From: Nocardioides sp. BGMRC 2183 | Lineage (GTDB): Bacteria; Actinomycetota; Actinomycetes; Propionibacteriales; Nocardioidaceae | Direction of reading: 5' to 3' | Length of the DNA stretch: 64,000 nt | Assembly (NCBI GenBank): GCA_008123405.1 | Contig: VSSA01000011.1 | Span: forward strand, 1-64,000 | Translations under genes and position numbers: made by a program | The notes under the pieces: model-generated | What the model was told of the DNA's origin: nothing | Seen by the model: only the letters and a program-made list of their open reading frames with translations | Database searches by the model: none | Part shown: one piece after another, positions 16,790 through 24,128 of the stretch | How positions within the stretch are numbered: the first letter of the stretch is position 1 | How the letters are laid out: each line of letters opens with the position of its first letter

Positions 16790-17293
16790 ATGACGAGCAC
16801 CGACGTACTGCGCACCCTCGAGTTCCGACACGCTGGTGAGCAGAGCCTGCTCCAGTATCAGCGCCTGGTCGACGCCAAGGACCTCGACGGACTCGCGGCG
16901 ATGGTGACCGACGATGTTCTGATCCGTCGGCAGAGCTCCGAACAGCGGGGCCGGGAGCACTTCCTCGCGCTCTACAGGCGGTTCGCCGAGTCCGACGTGG
17001 TGCGAGCGCAGCACATGGCGTCCAACATCGAGGTGGCCGAGCTCGAGCCTGCTGCGGACGAGGTGCGCCTGCGGGTGGACTCCACCTTCCTGGCGATCAC
17101 CACCCACCGATCCGGCGAGGCGCGCCAGATGTGGGGGCGCTATCGCGACGACGTGGTGCTCCGCGACGGGCGCTGGCTGCTCGCTGCCAAGCGGATCGAT
17201 CTGGTGGGCACCGCCTTCGTCGAGGAGTCGGCGCTTGCCTCGACCTCGGTGGACTCCTTCGGCCCACGAACCGCCTGGTCCACCGACACCTGA
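16790..17293 (+). CDS. NTF2/SnoaL-like protein
   Basis: This is a small alpha+beta cone-fold protein of 167 residues. It has a helical start (LLQYQRLVDAKDLDGLAAMVTDDV), a middle segment (REHFLALYRRFAESDVV), and a closing strand with WGRYRDDVVLRDGRWLLAAKRID. Relatives include dehydratases, isomerases, cyclases and dioxygenase small subunits, so the reaction is not predictable. The ATG at 16790 follows GAGGAG; a GTG at 16784 is less well placed. It lies directly after the acyl-CoA dehydrogenase gene and before a second NTF2-like gene. Confidence 0.8.
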   Translation: MTSTDVLRTLEFRHAGEQSLLQYQRLVDAKDLDGLAAMVTDDVLIRRQSSEQRGREHFLALYRRFAESDVVRAQHMASNIEVAELEPAADEVRLRVDSTFLAITTHRSGEARQMWGRYRDDVVLRDGRWLLAAKRIDLVGTAFVEESALASTSVDSFGPRTAWSTDT

Positions 17294-17330
17294 CCCAGCA
17301 ACCGATACCAGTCACCGAGGAGCACGAACC

Positions 17331-17894
17331 ATGAGCACGCTGGAAGACCGGATCCGCCGGATCGAGGACAAGATCGCGCTGCAGGATCTCGCGCACCTGT
17401 ATGGGTTCGTGATGGATGAGCGTGACCTGGAGGGCTTGAGCGCGCTCTTCACCGACGACGCCCGCCTCGGGTCGGACGACGGCGTCTTCGACGCCCGTGG
17501 CCTGGAGACCATCGCAAAGACCTATGCGAGCCGGTACGACGTCCTGGGTGCCACTCACCACTTCGTGCACTCGGCCCTCTCCCGCTTCGACGAGGACGAT
17601 CCTGACCGCGCCTACGGCCTGGTCAGCGGCCACGCCGAGGTGGTGCGCAACGGCGAGACCATGGTCGTGGCACTGCGCTACCACGACGTGTACCGGCGTA
17701 CACCGCAGGGATGGCGGATCGCCGAGCGGGTGATGGGCTACATGTACTACCTGCCCGTCACCGACTATGTCGCGACGATGAAGAGCGACGAGCGCAGCCT
17801 CGTCTATGGCGACCCACGTCCGGCCGACTGGCCTTCGGTCCTGCACGGCAAGGACCTCGACTGGCTGCGCGCGCTCTACCCCGCGACGAGCTGA
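17331..17894 (+). CDS. NTF2/SnoaL-like protein
   Basis: At 187 residues this is a second cone-fold protein. It opens with IRRIEDKIALQDLAHLYGFVMDERDLEGLSALF in outline, a pattern typical of SnoaL-4-type proteins. YGLVSGHAEVVRNGETMV and WRIAERVMGYM form the central sheet. GAGGAGC precedes the ATG. It lies 37 bases after the previous NTF2-like gene and 29 before a KstD-like flavoprotein. Two adjacent, divergent members may mean subunits of one enzyme or separate steps; the sequence does not decide. Confidence 0.8.
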   Translation: MSTLEDRIRRIEDKIALQDLAHLYGFVMDERDLEGLSALFTDDARLGSDDGVFDARGLETIAKTYASRYDVLGATHHFVHSALSRFDEDDPDRAYGLVSGHAEVVRNGETMVVALRYHDVYRRTPQGWRIAERVMGYMYYLPVTDYVATMKSDERSLVYGDPRPADWPSVLHGKDLDWLRALYPATS

Positions 17895-17923
17895 CCCTGA
17901 CCCGGACTCGAAGGGTGGACGCG

Positions 17924-19561
17924 ATGAGTGAGCACGTGGACGAGGGGACCGTGGACGTGCTCGTCCTCGGCAGTGGGTGCGCCGGGATGATGGCGGCGCT
18001 GGCCGCCGCCGACGCGGGCGCGAGCGTCGTGCTGCACGAGAAGGCCGACGTCCTCGGCGGCACCACAGCGCTGTCCAGTGGTGTCGCCTGGCTCCCGGCC
18101 AACAAGTATCAGGCCGGCCACGGTGTCGAGGACTCGATCGAGGACGGCCGGGCCTATCTCACGGCGCTCTCCAACGGCATGATCCTGCCGGAGTTCACCG
18201 AGGCGTTTCTGCAGACGGTCGGCCCGATGCTGGACTGGACCGAGGAGCGCACACCGCTGCGGATGCGCCTGGTCGAGGGGTATCCCGACTACCACCCGGA
18301 GTTCCCCGGAGGGAAGCCCGGCGGTGGGCGCTCCACCGAGCCGAGCCTCTTCTCCTTCGACGAGCTCGGCGAGTGGGCCGACCGGTTCCTCGGATTCCGT
18401 CGGTCGATGTACGTAGGGGAGACCCCTGTCGGTGGCGGGACCGGCTACCTGACGCCTGAGGTCGAGCGCGAACGGGCCGAGCGGCGGCTCGAGGGCCTCG
18501 GTCGCGGGCTTCTCGGCGCGTTGCTCAAGGGGCTCTTGGACCACGGTGTCCGGGTGGTCACCTCGAGCCGGGCGACGGAGCTCGTCACGGAAGCGGGCCG
18601 TGTGGTGGGGGTGCGCTTCGCCGACGGCACCGAGCAGCGCGCGCGCCGCGGCGTCGTACTGGCGACCGGTGGTTTCGAGCGCGATGCGGACCTGGTCCGA
18701 GACTTCCTCCGCGGTCCGCTCGAGCACCCGCCGGGTGCGCCGTCGAACACGGGAGACGGTCTACGCATGGCGATGAAGGTCGGTGCCCAGCTCGGCGTGA
18801 TGCGGGAGGCCTGGTGGGTTCCGGTGGTGACGATCCCGGGGTCCGACGGCGAGCAATACTCCGGACACGGAGTGCAACTGGTCCAACGCGAGCGCACGCT
18901 GCCGCGCACCATCATGGTCAACGACCAGGGCCGGCGGTTCACCAACGAGGCGGCCAACTACAACGCTCTCGGTGGCGCCTTCCACGAGTTCCACCCCACC
19001 CATTTCCGGTACGAGAACGACCCAGCGTGGGTGGTGTTCGACCAGGGCTTCGCCGACCGGTACGGCGGCTACGGCTTCCAGGCCGGTGAGCCGGTACCGG
19101 ATTGGATCGAGCGGGCCCCCTCGATCGGCGAGCTCGCCCAGCGGATCGGTGTGCCGGCCGACGAGCTCGACGCCACCGTGCAGCGCTGGAACCAGCTGTG
19201 CGCCGAGGGGCGCGATGACGATCACGGTCGCGGTGAGTCGGCCTACGACGGGTGGTGTGGCGATCGGACCGCCTACCCGGGGCCCCATGCCACCCTGGGG
19301 CCGTTGGACGAAGGGCCGTTCTATGCCTGCCCGATCCACAGCAGCGCCCTCGGCACCAAGGGCGGTCCGCGGACGACCGTCGACTGTGAGGTGCTCGATG
19401 TGGATGGTGCGGTGATCCCCGGGTTGTGGGCAGTGGGCAATGTGATGGCTGCGCCCACCGGGATGGTGTACGGCGGTGCAGGCGGGACGCTGGGCCCGGC
19501 GATGGTCTTCGGTTACCGGTGCGGCCGCTCGGTCGCGCAGGGCGGTAGTGACGCCGGATAG
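17924..19561 (+). CDS. FAD-dependent dehydrogenase, 3-ketosteroid-delta1-dehydrogenase/fumarate reductase type
   Basis: This 545-residue flavoprotein has FAD loop VLGSGCAGMMAALAAADAG near residue 15 and a GGTTALSSGVAWLP segment, as in 3-ketosteroid delta1-dehydrogenases. A C-terminal YGGAGGTLGPAMVFGY places a Tyr four residues before a Gly, as in the KstD active site. Family members desaturate a ring ketone or reduce a double bond. Steroid specificity is not proven; alicyclic ketones are equally possible. It ends the plus-strand operon begun by the ferredoxin and is followed by a long hairpin. Confidence 0.87.
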   Translation: MSEHVDEGTVDVLVLGSGCAGMMAALAAADAGASVVLHEKADVLGGTTALSSGVAWLPANKYQAGHGVEDSIEDGRAYLTALSNGMILPEFTEAFLQTVGPMLDWTEERTPLRMRLVEGYPDYHPEFPGGKPGGGRSTEPSLFSFDELGEWADRFLGFRRSMYVGETPVGGGTGYLTPEVERERAERRLEGLGRGLLGALLKGLLDHGVRVVTSSRATELVTEAGRVVGVRFADGTEQRARRGVVLATGGFERDADLVRDFLRGPLEHPPGAPSNTGDGLRMAMKVGAQLGVMREAWWVPVVTIPGSDGEQYSGHGVQLVQRERTLPRTIMVNDQGRRFTNEAANYNALGGAFHEFHPTHFRYENDPAWVVFDQGFADRYGGYGFQAGEPVPDWIERAPSIGELAQRIGVPADELDATVQRWNQLCAEGRDDDHGRGESAYDGWCGDRTAYPGPHATLGPLDEGPFYACPIHSSALGTKGGPRTTVDCEVLDVDGAVIPGLWAVGNVMAAPTGMVYGGAGGTLGPAMVFGYRCGRSVAQGGSDAG

Positions 19562-19585
19562 CGCGGGACAGTGCGTTCCGACCGG

Positions 19586-19631
19586 CCGCTGTGGGTGCAC
19601 CGGCCGGACCCGGCCGGTGCACCCACAGCGG
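19586..19631. terminator. Very stable convergent hairpin
   Basis: A perfect 21-base inverted repeat (19586-19606 / 19611-19631) with loop GACC lies between the KstD-like gene (plus) and an SDR gene (minus). No T-run follows on either strand, so it may act as a bidirectional stop or as mRNA 3'-end protection rather than a classical intrinsic terminator. Confidence 0.6.
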
Positions 19632-19640
19632 CTCAGGCCG

Positions 19641-20471
19641 TCATTGGATCAATGCCCCGGCGTCGACCGGGAGCGCGACACCGGTGACATGCCGCGCTTC
19701 GTCGGAGGCGAGGAAGAGCACGGCGTTGCTGACGTCGTCGACATCCACCCATCCGGTCGGCAGCGGGTGCATGCCCTTCATGATGTCCTCGACGTCCTCG
19801 CGGCCAGGAGACTCGAGGTCCGGTCGGAACAGTCGATAGATGGCGTCGTTGAAGAGCATGCGGGTGTCGACGTTGGTCGGGTTCACGCAGTTCACGCGGA
19901 TGCCCTGCGGTGCGACCTCGTTGGCCAGCGAGCGCATCAGCCCGACGACACCGTGCTTGGCTGCGGTGTAGTGCGTGTTGTTCGCCAGTCCCTTCATGCC
20001 CGCGATCGAGCTGGTGATGACGATGGAGCCGCCAGGTCCTAGGTGCGGGACGGTGGCGCGGACCGTCCGGAAGACGCCGGTGAGGTTGATGTCGATCATG
20101 TCCTGCCAGATCGCGTCGGTGAGGTCGGCGATCGGGAAGCTGCCGGCGATGCCCGCGTTGGCCAGCACGACGTCGAGCCGGCCGAACGACGTCATCGTCT
20201 GAGAGACGAGGCCCTCCAACGCAGCCGTGTCGCGAACGTCGACCTGCTCCGCGATCACCCGTGCTCCGGCGGCCGACGCGAGCCGCGCGGTCTCCTCGAG
20301 GTCGGTGGGCGTGGCAAGGTCGTAGCCCAACGTCTCGACCTCCTGGCAGGCGTCCAGCAGGACGACGTCGGCACCCTCCTCGGCCAGCCGGACGGCGTGG
20401 TTGCGACCTTGGCCGCGTGCTGCACCCGTGATCAGCGCGACCCGGCCCTCGAAGCGTTTGCATGTGTGCAC
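19641..20471 (-). CDS. Mycofactocin-coupled SDR family oxidoreductase
   Basis: This 276-residue short-chain dehydrogenase has cofactor loop TGAARGQGRNHA, active site YTAAK, and the subfamily insertion after strand 2 (DACQEVETLGYDLATPTDLEET). It is therefore expected to hold its nicotinamide tightly and to pass electrons to mycofactocin. It resembles the protein at 6570-7415 throughout, including NPTNVDTRML and YRLFRPDLE near the C-terminus. I chose the GTG at 20471, preceded by GAGAGGA. It diverges from the NTF2 - ligase operon at 20614. Confidence 0.91.
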   Translation of the reverse strand: MHTCKRFEGRVALITGAARGQGRNHAVRLAEEGADVVLLDACQEVETLGYDLATPTDLEETARLASAAGARVIAEQVDVRDTAALEGLVSQTMTSFGRLDVVLANAGIAGSFPIADLTDAIWQDMIDINLTGVFRTVRATVPHLGPGGSIVITSSIAGMKGLANNTHYTAAKHGVVGLMRSLANEVAPQGIRVNCVNPTNVDTRMLFNDAIYRLFRPDLESPGREDVEDIMKGMHPLPTGWVDVDDVSNAVLFLASDEARHVTGVALPVDAGALIQ

Positions 20472-20489
20472 CAGAAAGTCCTCTCGATT

Positions 20490-20570
20490 CCGCGTTGATT
20501 GATTCGATTCATGCGCATCATAGTCGGGAGTGGTGGACATCACGGCGTAACCATGCGCACAATATGCAGC
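20490..20570. promoter_or_regulatory. Divergent promoter region with repeated ATGCGCA motifs
   Basis: Between the divergent SDR and NTF2-like genes lie ATGCGCAT (20511-20518, itself a palindrome) and ATGCGCAC (20553-20560), next to AT-rich GATTGATTCGATTCATG and AATATGCAGCAAT. The same CATGCGCACA occurs at 24043-24052 ahead of the next operon. These are candidate operators for a regulator common to the two operons. Confidence 0.35.
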
Positions 20571-20613
20571 AATCCCCATCCGGTGCGTTTGCGCATCCTC
20601 ACAGGAGGCCCCC

Positions 20614-21018
20614 ATGCCTGACCGCTCTGCCGTCGAGAACCTGCTCAACACCTATTCGCTCGCCTACGACACCCCGGATCTCGAGACGATGGCGGGCGTC
20701 TTCACCGAGGACGCCACGTTCTCCCTGGTGATCGCCGGCGGCGACAGGATCGCCTTCGAGTCGCGTGAGGCGATCATGAAGCTGATGCGCGACTCCCTCG
20801 CCTCGCAGACCGACCAGCGCCGCCACCTCAACTCGAACCTCATCGTGCTGGGCGAGGAAGGTGGGGTCACCAGGACCCGTCATTACCTCACGTTGGTTGC
20901 GACCGAGGACGGCGCCATCAGCCTGCTCTCCGCCGGGGTCTACTCGGCGGAGATCGTCGAGGACGACGGCGTGCTGCGCTTCCGCTCGCTGCACCTCGAC
21001 CTCGACAAGGCCTACTGA
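20614..21018 (+). CDS. NTF2/SnoaL-like protein
   Basis: This 134-residue cone-fold protein starts VENLLNTYSLAYDTPDLETMAGVFTEDA, the standard SnoaL-like opening. A central RTRHYLTLVATEDG and a final FRSLHLDLDKAY strand follow. The catalytic role is unknown. CAGGAGG precedes the ATG. Its stop overlaps the start of the acyl-CoA ligase gene (TGATG), so the two are translationally coupled, and it heads a five-gene operon. Confidence 0.82.
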   Translation: MPDRSAVENLLNTYSLAYDTPDLETMAGVFTEDATFSLVIAGGDRIAFESREAIMKLMRDSLASQTDQRRHLNSNLIVLGEEGGVTRTRHYLTLVATEDGAISLLSAGVYSAEIVEDDGVLRFRSLHLDLDKAY

Positions 21019-22571
21019 TGAACCAAGGACTCATCCCGGCCAAGTGGGCGCGCCTGACGCCGTCCGGCCAGGCCATCTTCGATGCCGCCGACGAGCGGCG
21101 GGTGACCTGGGCAGAGTTCGACGGGCTGGTCCGTCGCCTGGCCAACGGACTGGTCTCGCTCGGCCTGGTCAAGGGCGACAAGGTTGCGATGCTCTCCCGC
21201 AACTGCGTCGAGTTCCAGGCGTTGTACTTCGCTGCAGGTCGGGTCGGACTGGTCACTCAACCGCTCAACTGGCGTTTGGCCACGCCGGCACTGGTCGATG
21301 TGGTGCGCGACGCGGGACCGAAGGTGCTGATCACCCAGGGCGAGTTCGCTGAGGTGGCGTCCGCGATCGAGCGTGAGGTCGACCTCGTGGCGTCGCTCTC
21401 CTTCGGCGCCGGGTCGGCCGGCACCCTGGAGGACCTGGTCGCCCGCTCCTCCGATCTCGAGCCGGAGCAGAGCGCGAAGGTCGGGGAGGACGACCCGTTC
21501 TTCCTGCTCTACACCGGCGGGACCACCGGAGCCTCCAAGGGTGCACTGCACACCCATCGGAGCGCAGCCGCCGGCATGCTGAACCAGACCGTCGCCGAGA
21601 GGATCGTGGCGACCGACGTCTACATGCTGACCGGGCAGATGTACCACATCCCGATCGTGCTGGCGATGAACTACCTCAAGCACGGTTGCCCGCTGGTGCT
21701 GATGAACTTCGCACCCACCCTGGCTCTCGAGTTGATCGAGAACGAGAAGGTGTCCGCCTTCCTCGGTGTGACGACGATGCTCAACTGGATGATGGCCGAG
21801 GAGAACTTCGCCAGCTACGACCTCTCCAGTCTGCGCAACATCCAGTACGGCGGCGGCCCGATGCCCTCGAACATCGTGCGCCAGGCGCTCGACTCCTTCC
21901 CGTGCACCCTGATCCAGGGGTACGGGCAGACCGAGGGCACGACGATGACGTTCCTCTCCCAGGAGGACCACCTGAACGCCGTCAACGGCATCCACCCGGA
22001 GCGACTCAAGTCGTGTGGTCGGGAGGGCTTCGTGACCAGCGTTCGGATCGTGGATCCGATGGGCAACGACGTCGCGACGGACGGGCGGACGCCGGGCGAG
22101 ATCATCGTCCGGAGTCCCGCGAACATGGCCGGCTACCTGAACCGGCCCGACCTCACCGCGAACACCCTGCGCGACGGCTGGATGCACACCGGGGACGTTG
22201 CGACGTGGGACGAGGATCGCTACATCTTCATCGTCGACCGCGCCAAGGACATGATCATCTCCGGTGGCGAGAACATCTACTCGGTGCAGGTGGAGGAGGC
22301 GATTGCCAGCCACCCGGCCGTGCTGGAGTGCGCTGTCATCGGCGTCCCCGACGAGGAGTGGGGCGAGACCGTCAAAGGCTTCGTCGTGCTCAAGCCGGGG
22401 CAGAGCGCCACTGAGCAGGACATCATCGACCAAGCGCGACAGCATCTCGCGAGCTATCAGAAGCCGCGGTCGGTGGAGTTCGTCTCCGAGTTGCCCAAGG
22501 CGCCGACCGGCAAGATCCTCAAGCGCGAGCTGCGCAAGGCGTACTGGGAGGACCACGACCGGAATGTCTGA
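21018..22571 (+). CDS. Acyl-CoA synthetase (AMP-binding)
   Basis: This 517-residue ATP-dependent ligase makes a CoA thioester of a carboxylic acid. The P-loop is YTGGTTGASKG near residue 165, GYGQTEGT binds the adenylate, GWMHTGDVA and DRAKDMIISGGENI mark the hinge, and the catalytic lysine lies in APTGKILKREL near the end. The operon context (hydratases and thioesterase) suggests activation of a medium or cyclic acid. It overlaps the next gene by 8 bases. Confidence 0.93.
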   Translation: MNQGLIPAKWARLTPSGQAIFDAADERRVTWAEFDGLVRRLANGLVSLGLVKGDKVAMLSRNCVEFQALYFAAGRVGLVTQPLNWRLATPALVDVVRDAGPKVLITQGEFAEVASAIEREVDLVASLSFGAGSAGTLEDLVARSSDLEPEQSAKVGEDDPFFLLYTGGTTGASKGALHTHRSAAAGMLNQTVAERIVATDVYMLTGQMYHIPIVLAMNYLKHGCPLVLMNFAPTLALELIENEKVSAFLGVTTMLNWMMAEENFASYDLSSLRNIQYGGGPMPSNIVRQALDSFPCTLIQGYGQTEGTTMTFLSQEDHLNAVNGIHPERLKSCGREGFVTSVRIVDPMGNDVATDGRTPGEIIVRSPANMAGYLNRPDLTANTLRDGWMHTGDVATWDEDRYIFIVDRAKDMIISGGENIYSVQVEEAIASHPAVLECAVIGVPDEEWGETVKGFVVLKPGQSATEQDIIDQARQHLASYQKPRSVEFVSELPKAPTGKILKRELRKAYWEDHDRNV

Positions 22572-23007
22572 TGCCGCAGAGCTGAACCCCTATGCCGACC
22601 GCATCGGCCGCGCGTTCCCCGGGGGCACCTACGATCTCGCGTCGTGGCGGTGCTGGCTGGTCGCCGACACGCTTGTCGACGACCCGTACGACGAGACACC
22701 GCACCCGGTGCTCGCCTGGATGGCGGGCGTCGCGGGCATGGGGATGACGTGGGACGACCTGTTCGTGTGGTTCGACGCCACGGCGAACGACGGGCCGATG
22801 TTCGGCGAGCACCGTACGACGCTGCACCGCCCGCTCGAGCCCGGTGCGTCGTACGACGTCTCCGGGCGGATCGTGTCGGTCGATCGGAAGGTGGGCAGGC
22901 GGGCCGGAGCTTTCGACATCGTCGGATACGAGCTCGATCTCCATCACGATGGCGAGCACGTTGCTCGCTGCTACAACTCGATCGTCTTCCCGCGGAGGAG
23001 CCGATGA
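22564..23007 (+). CDS. FAS1-like dehydratase domain protein (MaoC partner)
   Basis: At 147 residues this looks like the N-terminal, non-catalytic hot-dog domain of MaoC-type enoyl-CoA hydratases (FAS1-like dehydratase). It lacks the N-P-x-H motif and carries YDVSGRIVSVDRKVGRRAGAFDIV in the central sheet. Such proteins pair with a catalytic MaoC subunit, here the next gene, which overlaps by 4 bases (ATGA). The pair probably forms one heteromeric hydratase, as in actinobacterial HadAB or ChsH1-ChsH2 systems. Confidence 0.8.
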   Translation: MSDAAELNPYADRIGRAFPGGTYDLASWRCWLVADTLVDDPYDETPHPVLAWMAGVAGMGMTWDDLFVWFDATANDGPMFGEHRTTLHRPLEPGASYDVSGRIVSVDRKVGRRAGAFDIVGYELDLHHDGEHVARCYNSIVFPRRSR

Positions 23008-23426
23008 CCTTGGCGCAGGTGCAGGTAGGGGCCGAGATCCCGGCTCTGGAACTGACGGTGGACCCGGAGAGGATGAAGGTGATGGCGGCCCTGCTGGCCG
23101 ACCCCAACCCGATCCACTTCGACAGACGCGCACTCGCCGCGCTCGGAATGGACGAGCGTCCGGTCAACCAGGGCCCCCTCAACATGGGTTACCTGCAGAC
23201 GATGCTGGCTCGCTGGGCAGGTGGTCGGGATCGGGTCGTCGATTTCCGCGTCCGGTTCCAGGGCAACGTGCTTGCCGGCGACCTGGTCCGAGCCCGTGGG
23301 GTGGTGACGGCTCTGCAGGACACCGAGCGTGGGCGGGTGGCGACCTGCGACATCACCCTGGAGGTGGTCGGCGGCTCCGTGGCGCTGTCGGGGACGGCCG
23401 ACGTACTGATCGGAGAGGCGGCATGA
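23004..23426 (+). CDS. MaoC-like enoyl-CoA hydratase, catalytic subunit
   Basis: This 140-residue hot-dog protein has the hydratase-2 motif DPNPIHFDRRALAALG, with catalytic Asp and His around residues 31-36. It hydrates a 2-enoyl-CoA with the (R)-specific chemistry expected of the family. It overlaps both neighbours by 4 bases: upstream with the FAS1-like subunit and downstream with the thioesterase, so the three are translated together. Confidence 0.86.
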   Translation: MTLAQVQVGAEIPALELTVDPERMKVMAALLADPNPIHFDRRALAALGMDERPVNQGPLNMGYLQTMLARWAGGRDRVVDFRVRFQGNVLAGDLVRARGVVTALQDTERGRVATCDITLEVVGGSVALSGTADVLIGEAA

Positions 23427-23869
23427 CGCTCACGCACGAGCCGGAGAAGGGGCGGCTGGGCTTCCAGCTCGCCTACGGCGACACCGACACGGTGGGCATC
23501 GCGTACTTCGGGATCTACTACCGGTGGATGGAGCGCTGCTACTCGACGTGGCTCTACGCCAACGGGATCCGGTCCGGTCAGATGGCCGATGACCTCGGGG
23601 TCGTCACTGTCGGGCTGAGCTCGGGGGCGCGGTACGTCGACACGGTCGAGGTGTTCGACGAGGTCGTCTGTCAGGCGGTCGCCGACCGGATCGGGGAGAG
23701 CTCGTATGCGGTCGGCTTCGAGTTCACCCGTGGCGAGACGCTGGTGGTGAAGGGTCAGATGGTCTTCGCCTCGCGCAATCCCGCGGACTTCTCCAAGGCG
23801 CCGATCCCGGCCCGGCTGCGGAAGGTCATCGAATCTCTGCCGTCGCCTGCCTTCGACGTCCGGGTCTGA
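23423..23869 (+). CDS. Acyl-CoA thioesterase (4HBT hot-dog type)
   Basis: This 148-residue hot-dog thioesterase carries YGDTDTVGIAYFGIYYRWMERC at residues 17-38, the 4-hydroxybenzoyl-CoA thioesterase signature with its catalytic Asp. It releases a free acid from CoA. It ends the 20614-23869 operon. A thioesterase beside a ligase suggests either recovery of CoA from dead-end intermediates or release of a product. Confidence 0.85.
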   Translation: MTLTHEPEKGRLGFQLAYGDTDTVGIAYFGIYYRWMERCYSTWLYANGIRSGQMADDLGVVTVGLSSGARYVDTVEVFDEVVCQAVADRIGESSYAVGFEFTRGETLVVKGQMVFASRNPADFSKAPIPARLRKVIESLPSPAFDVRV

Positions 23870-24042
23870 CCAGCCGGGGTCCGCGACGCCCCGGCGAGCG
23901 CCCGCATCAGTGGATGCTGCGAACGCCGACGTGTTCGACCACGCGCGAGGCTGCATGGGCGTCGGGCGAAGGGTCGGCGGGCGGTGGCGTCATCGGTTCG
24001 GAGTGCGGCGACATGCGAAGAGCCCTTGCGGGCGCGATAAAT

Positions 24043-24086
24043 CATGCGCACAGTTCTTGACACAACCGTGATCATGATATTCACTC
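24043..24086 (+). promoter_or_regulatory. Promoter region of the flavoprotein-Liv operon
   Basis: The 259-base gap 23870-24128 is GC-rich except near its end. There, CATGCGCACA (24043-24052) precedes a -35-like TTGACA (24057-24062) and the near-palindrome GTGATCATGATATTCAC (24068-24084), which contains the ATCATGAT core. TATTCA at 24078 could be a -10 but with a short 15-base spacer. The rest of the gap shows nothing recognisable. Confidence 0.45.
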
Positions 24087-24128
24087 ATTCCAGGTTGTGA
24101 CCGAGGCCACTTCGTGAGGAGTTCGCAG

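Noticed and set aside
14183-17107. Very long minus-strand open frame (about 970 codons) opposite the MFS - acyl-CoA dehydrogenase - NTF2 genes
   Set aside because: It is low-complexity Arg/Gly/His/Asp-rich sequence without motifs, antisense to well-supported genes; long antisense frames are common in high-GC DNA.
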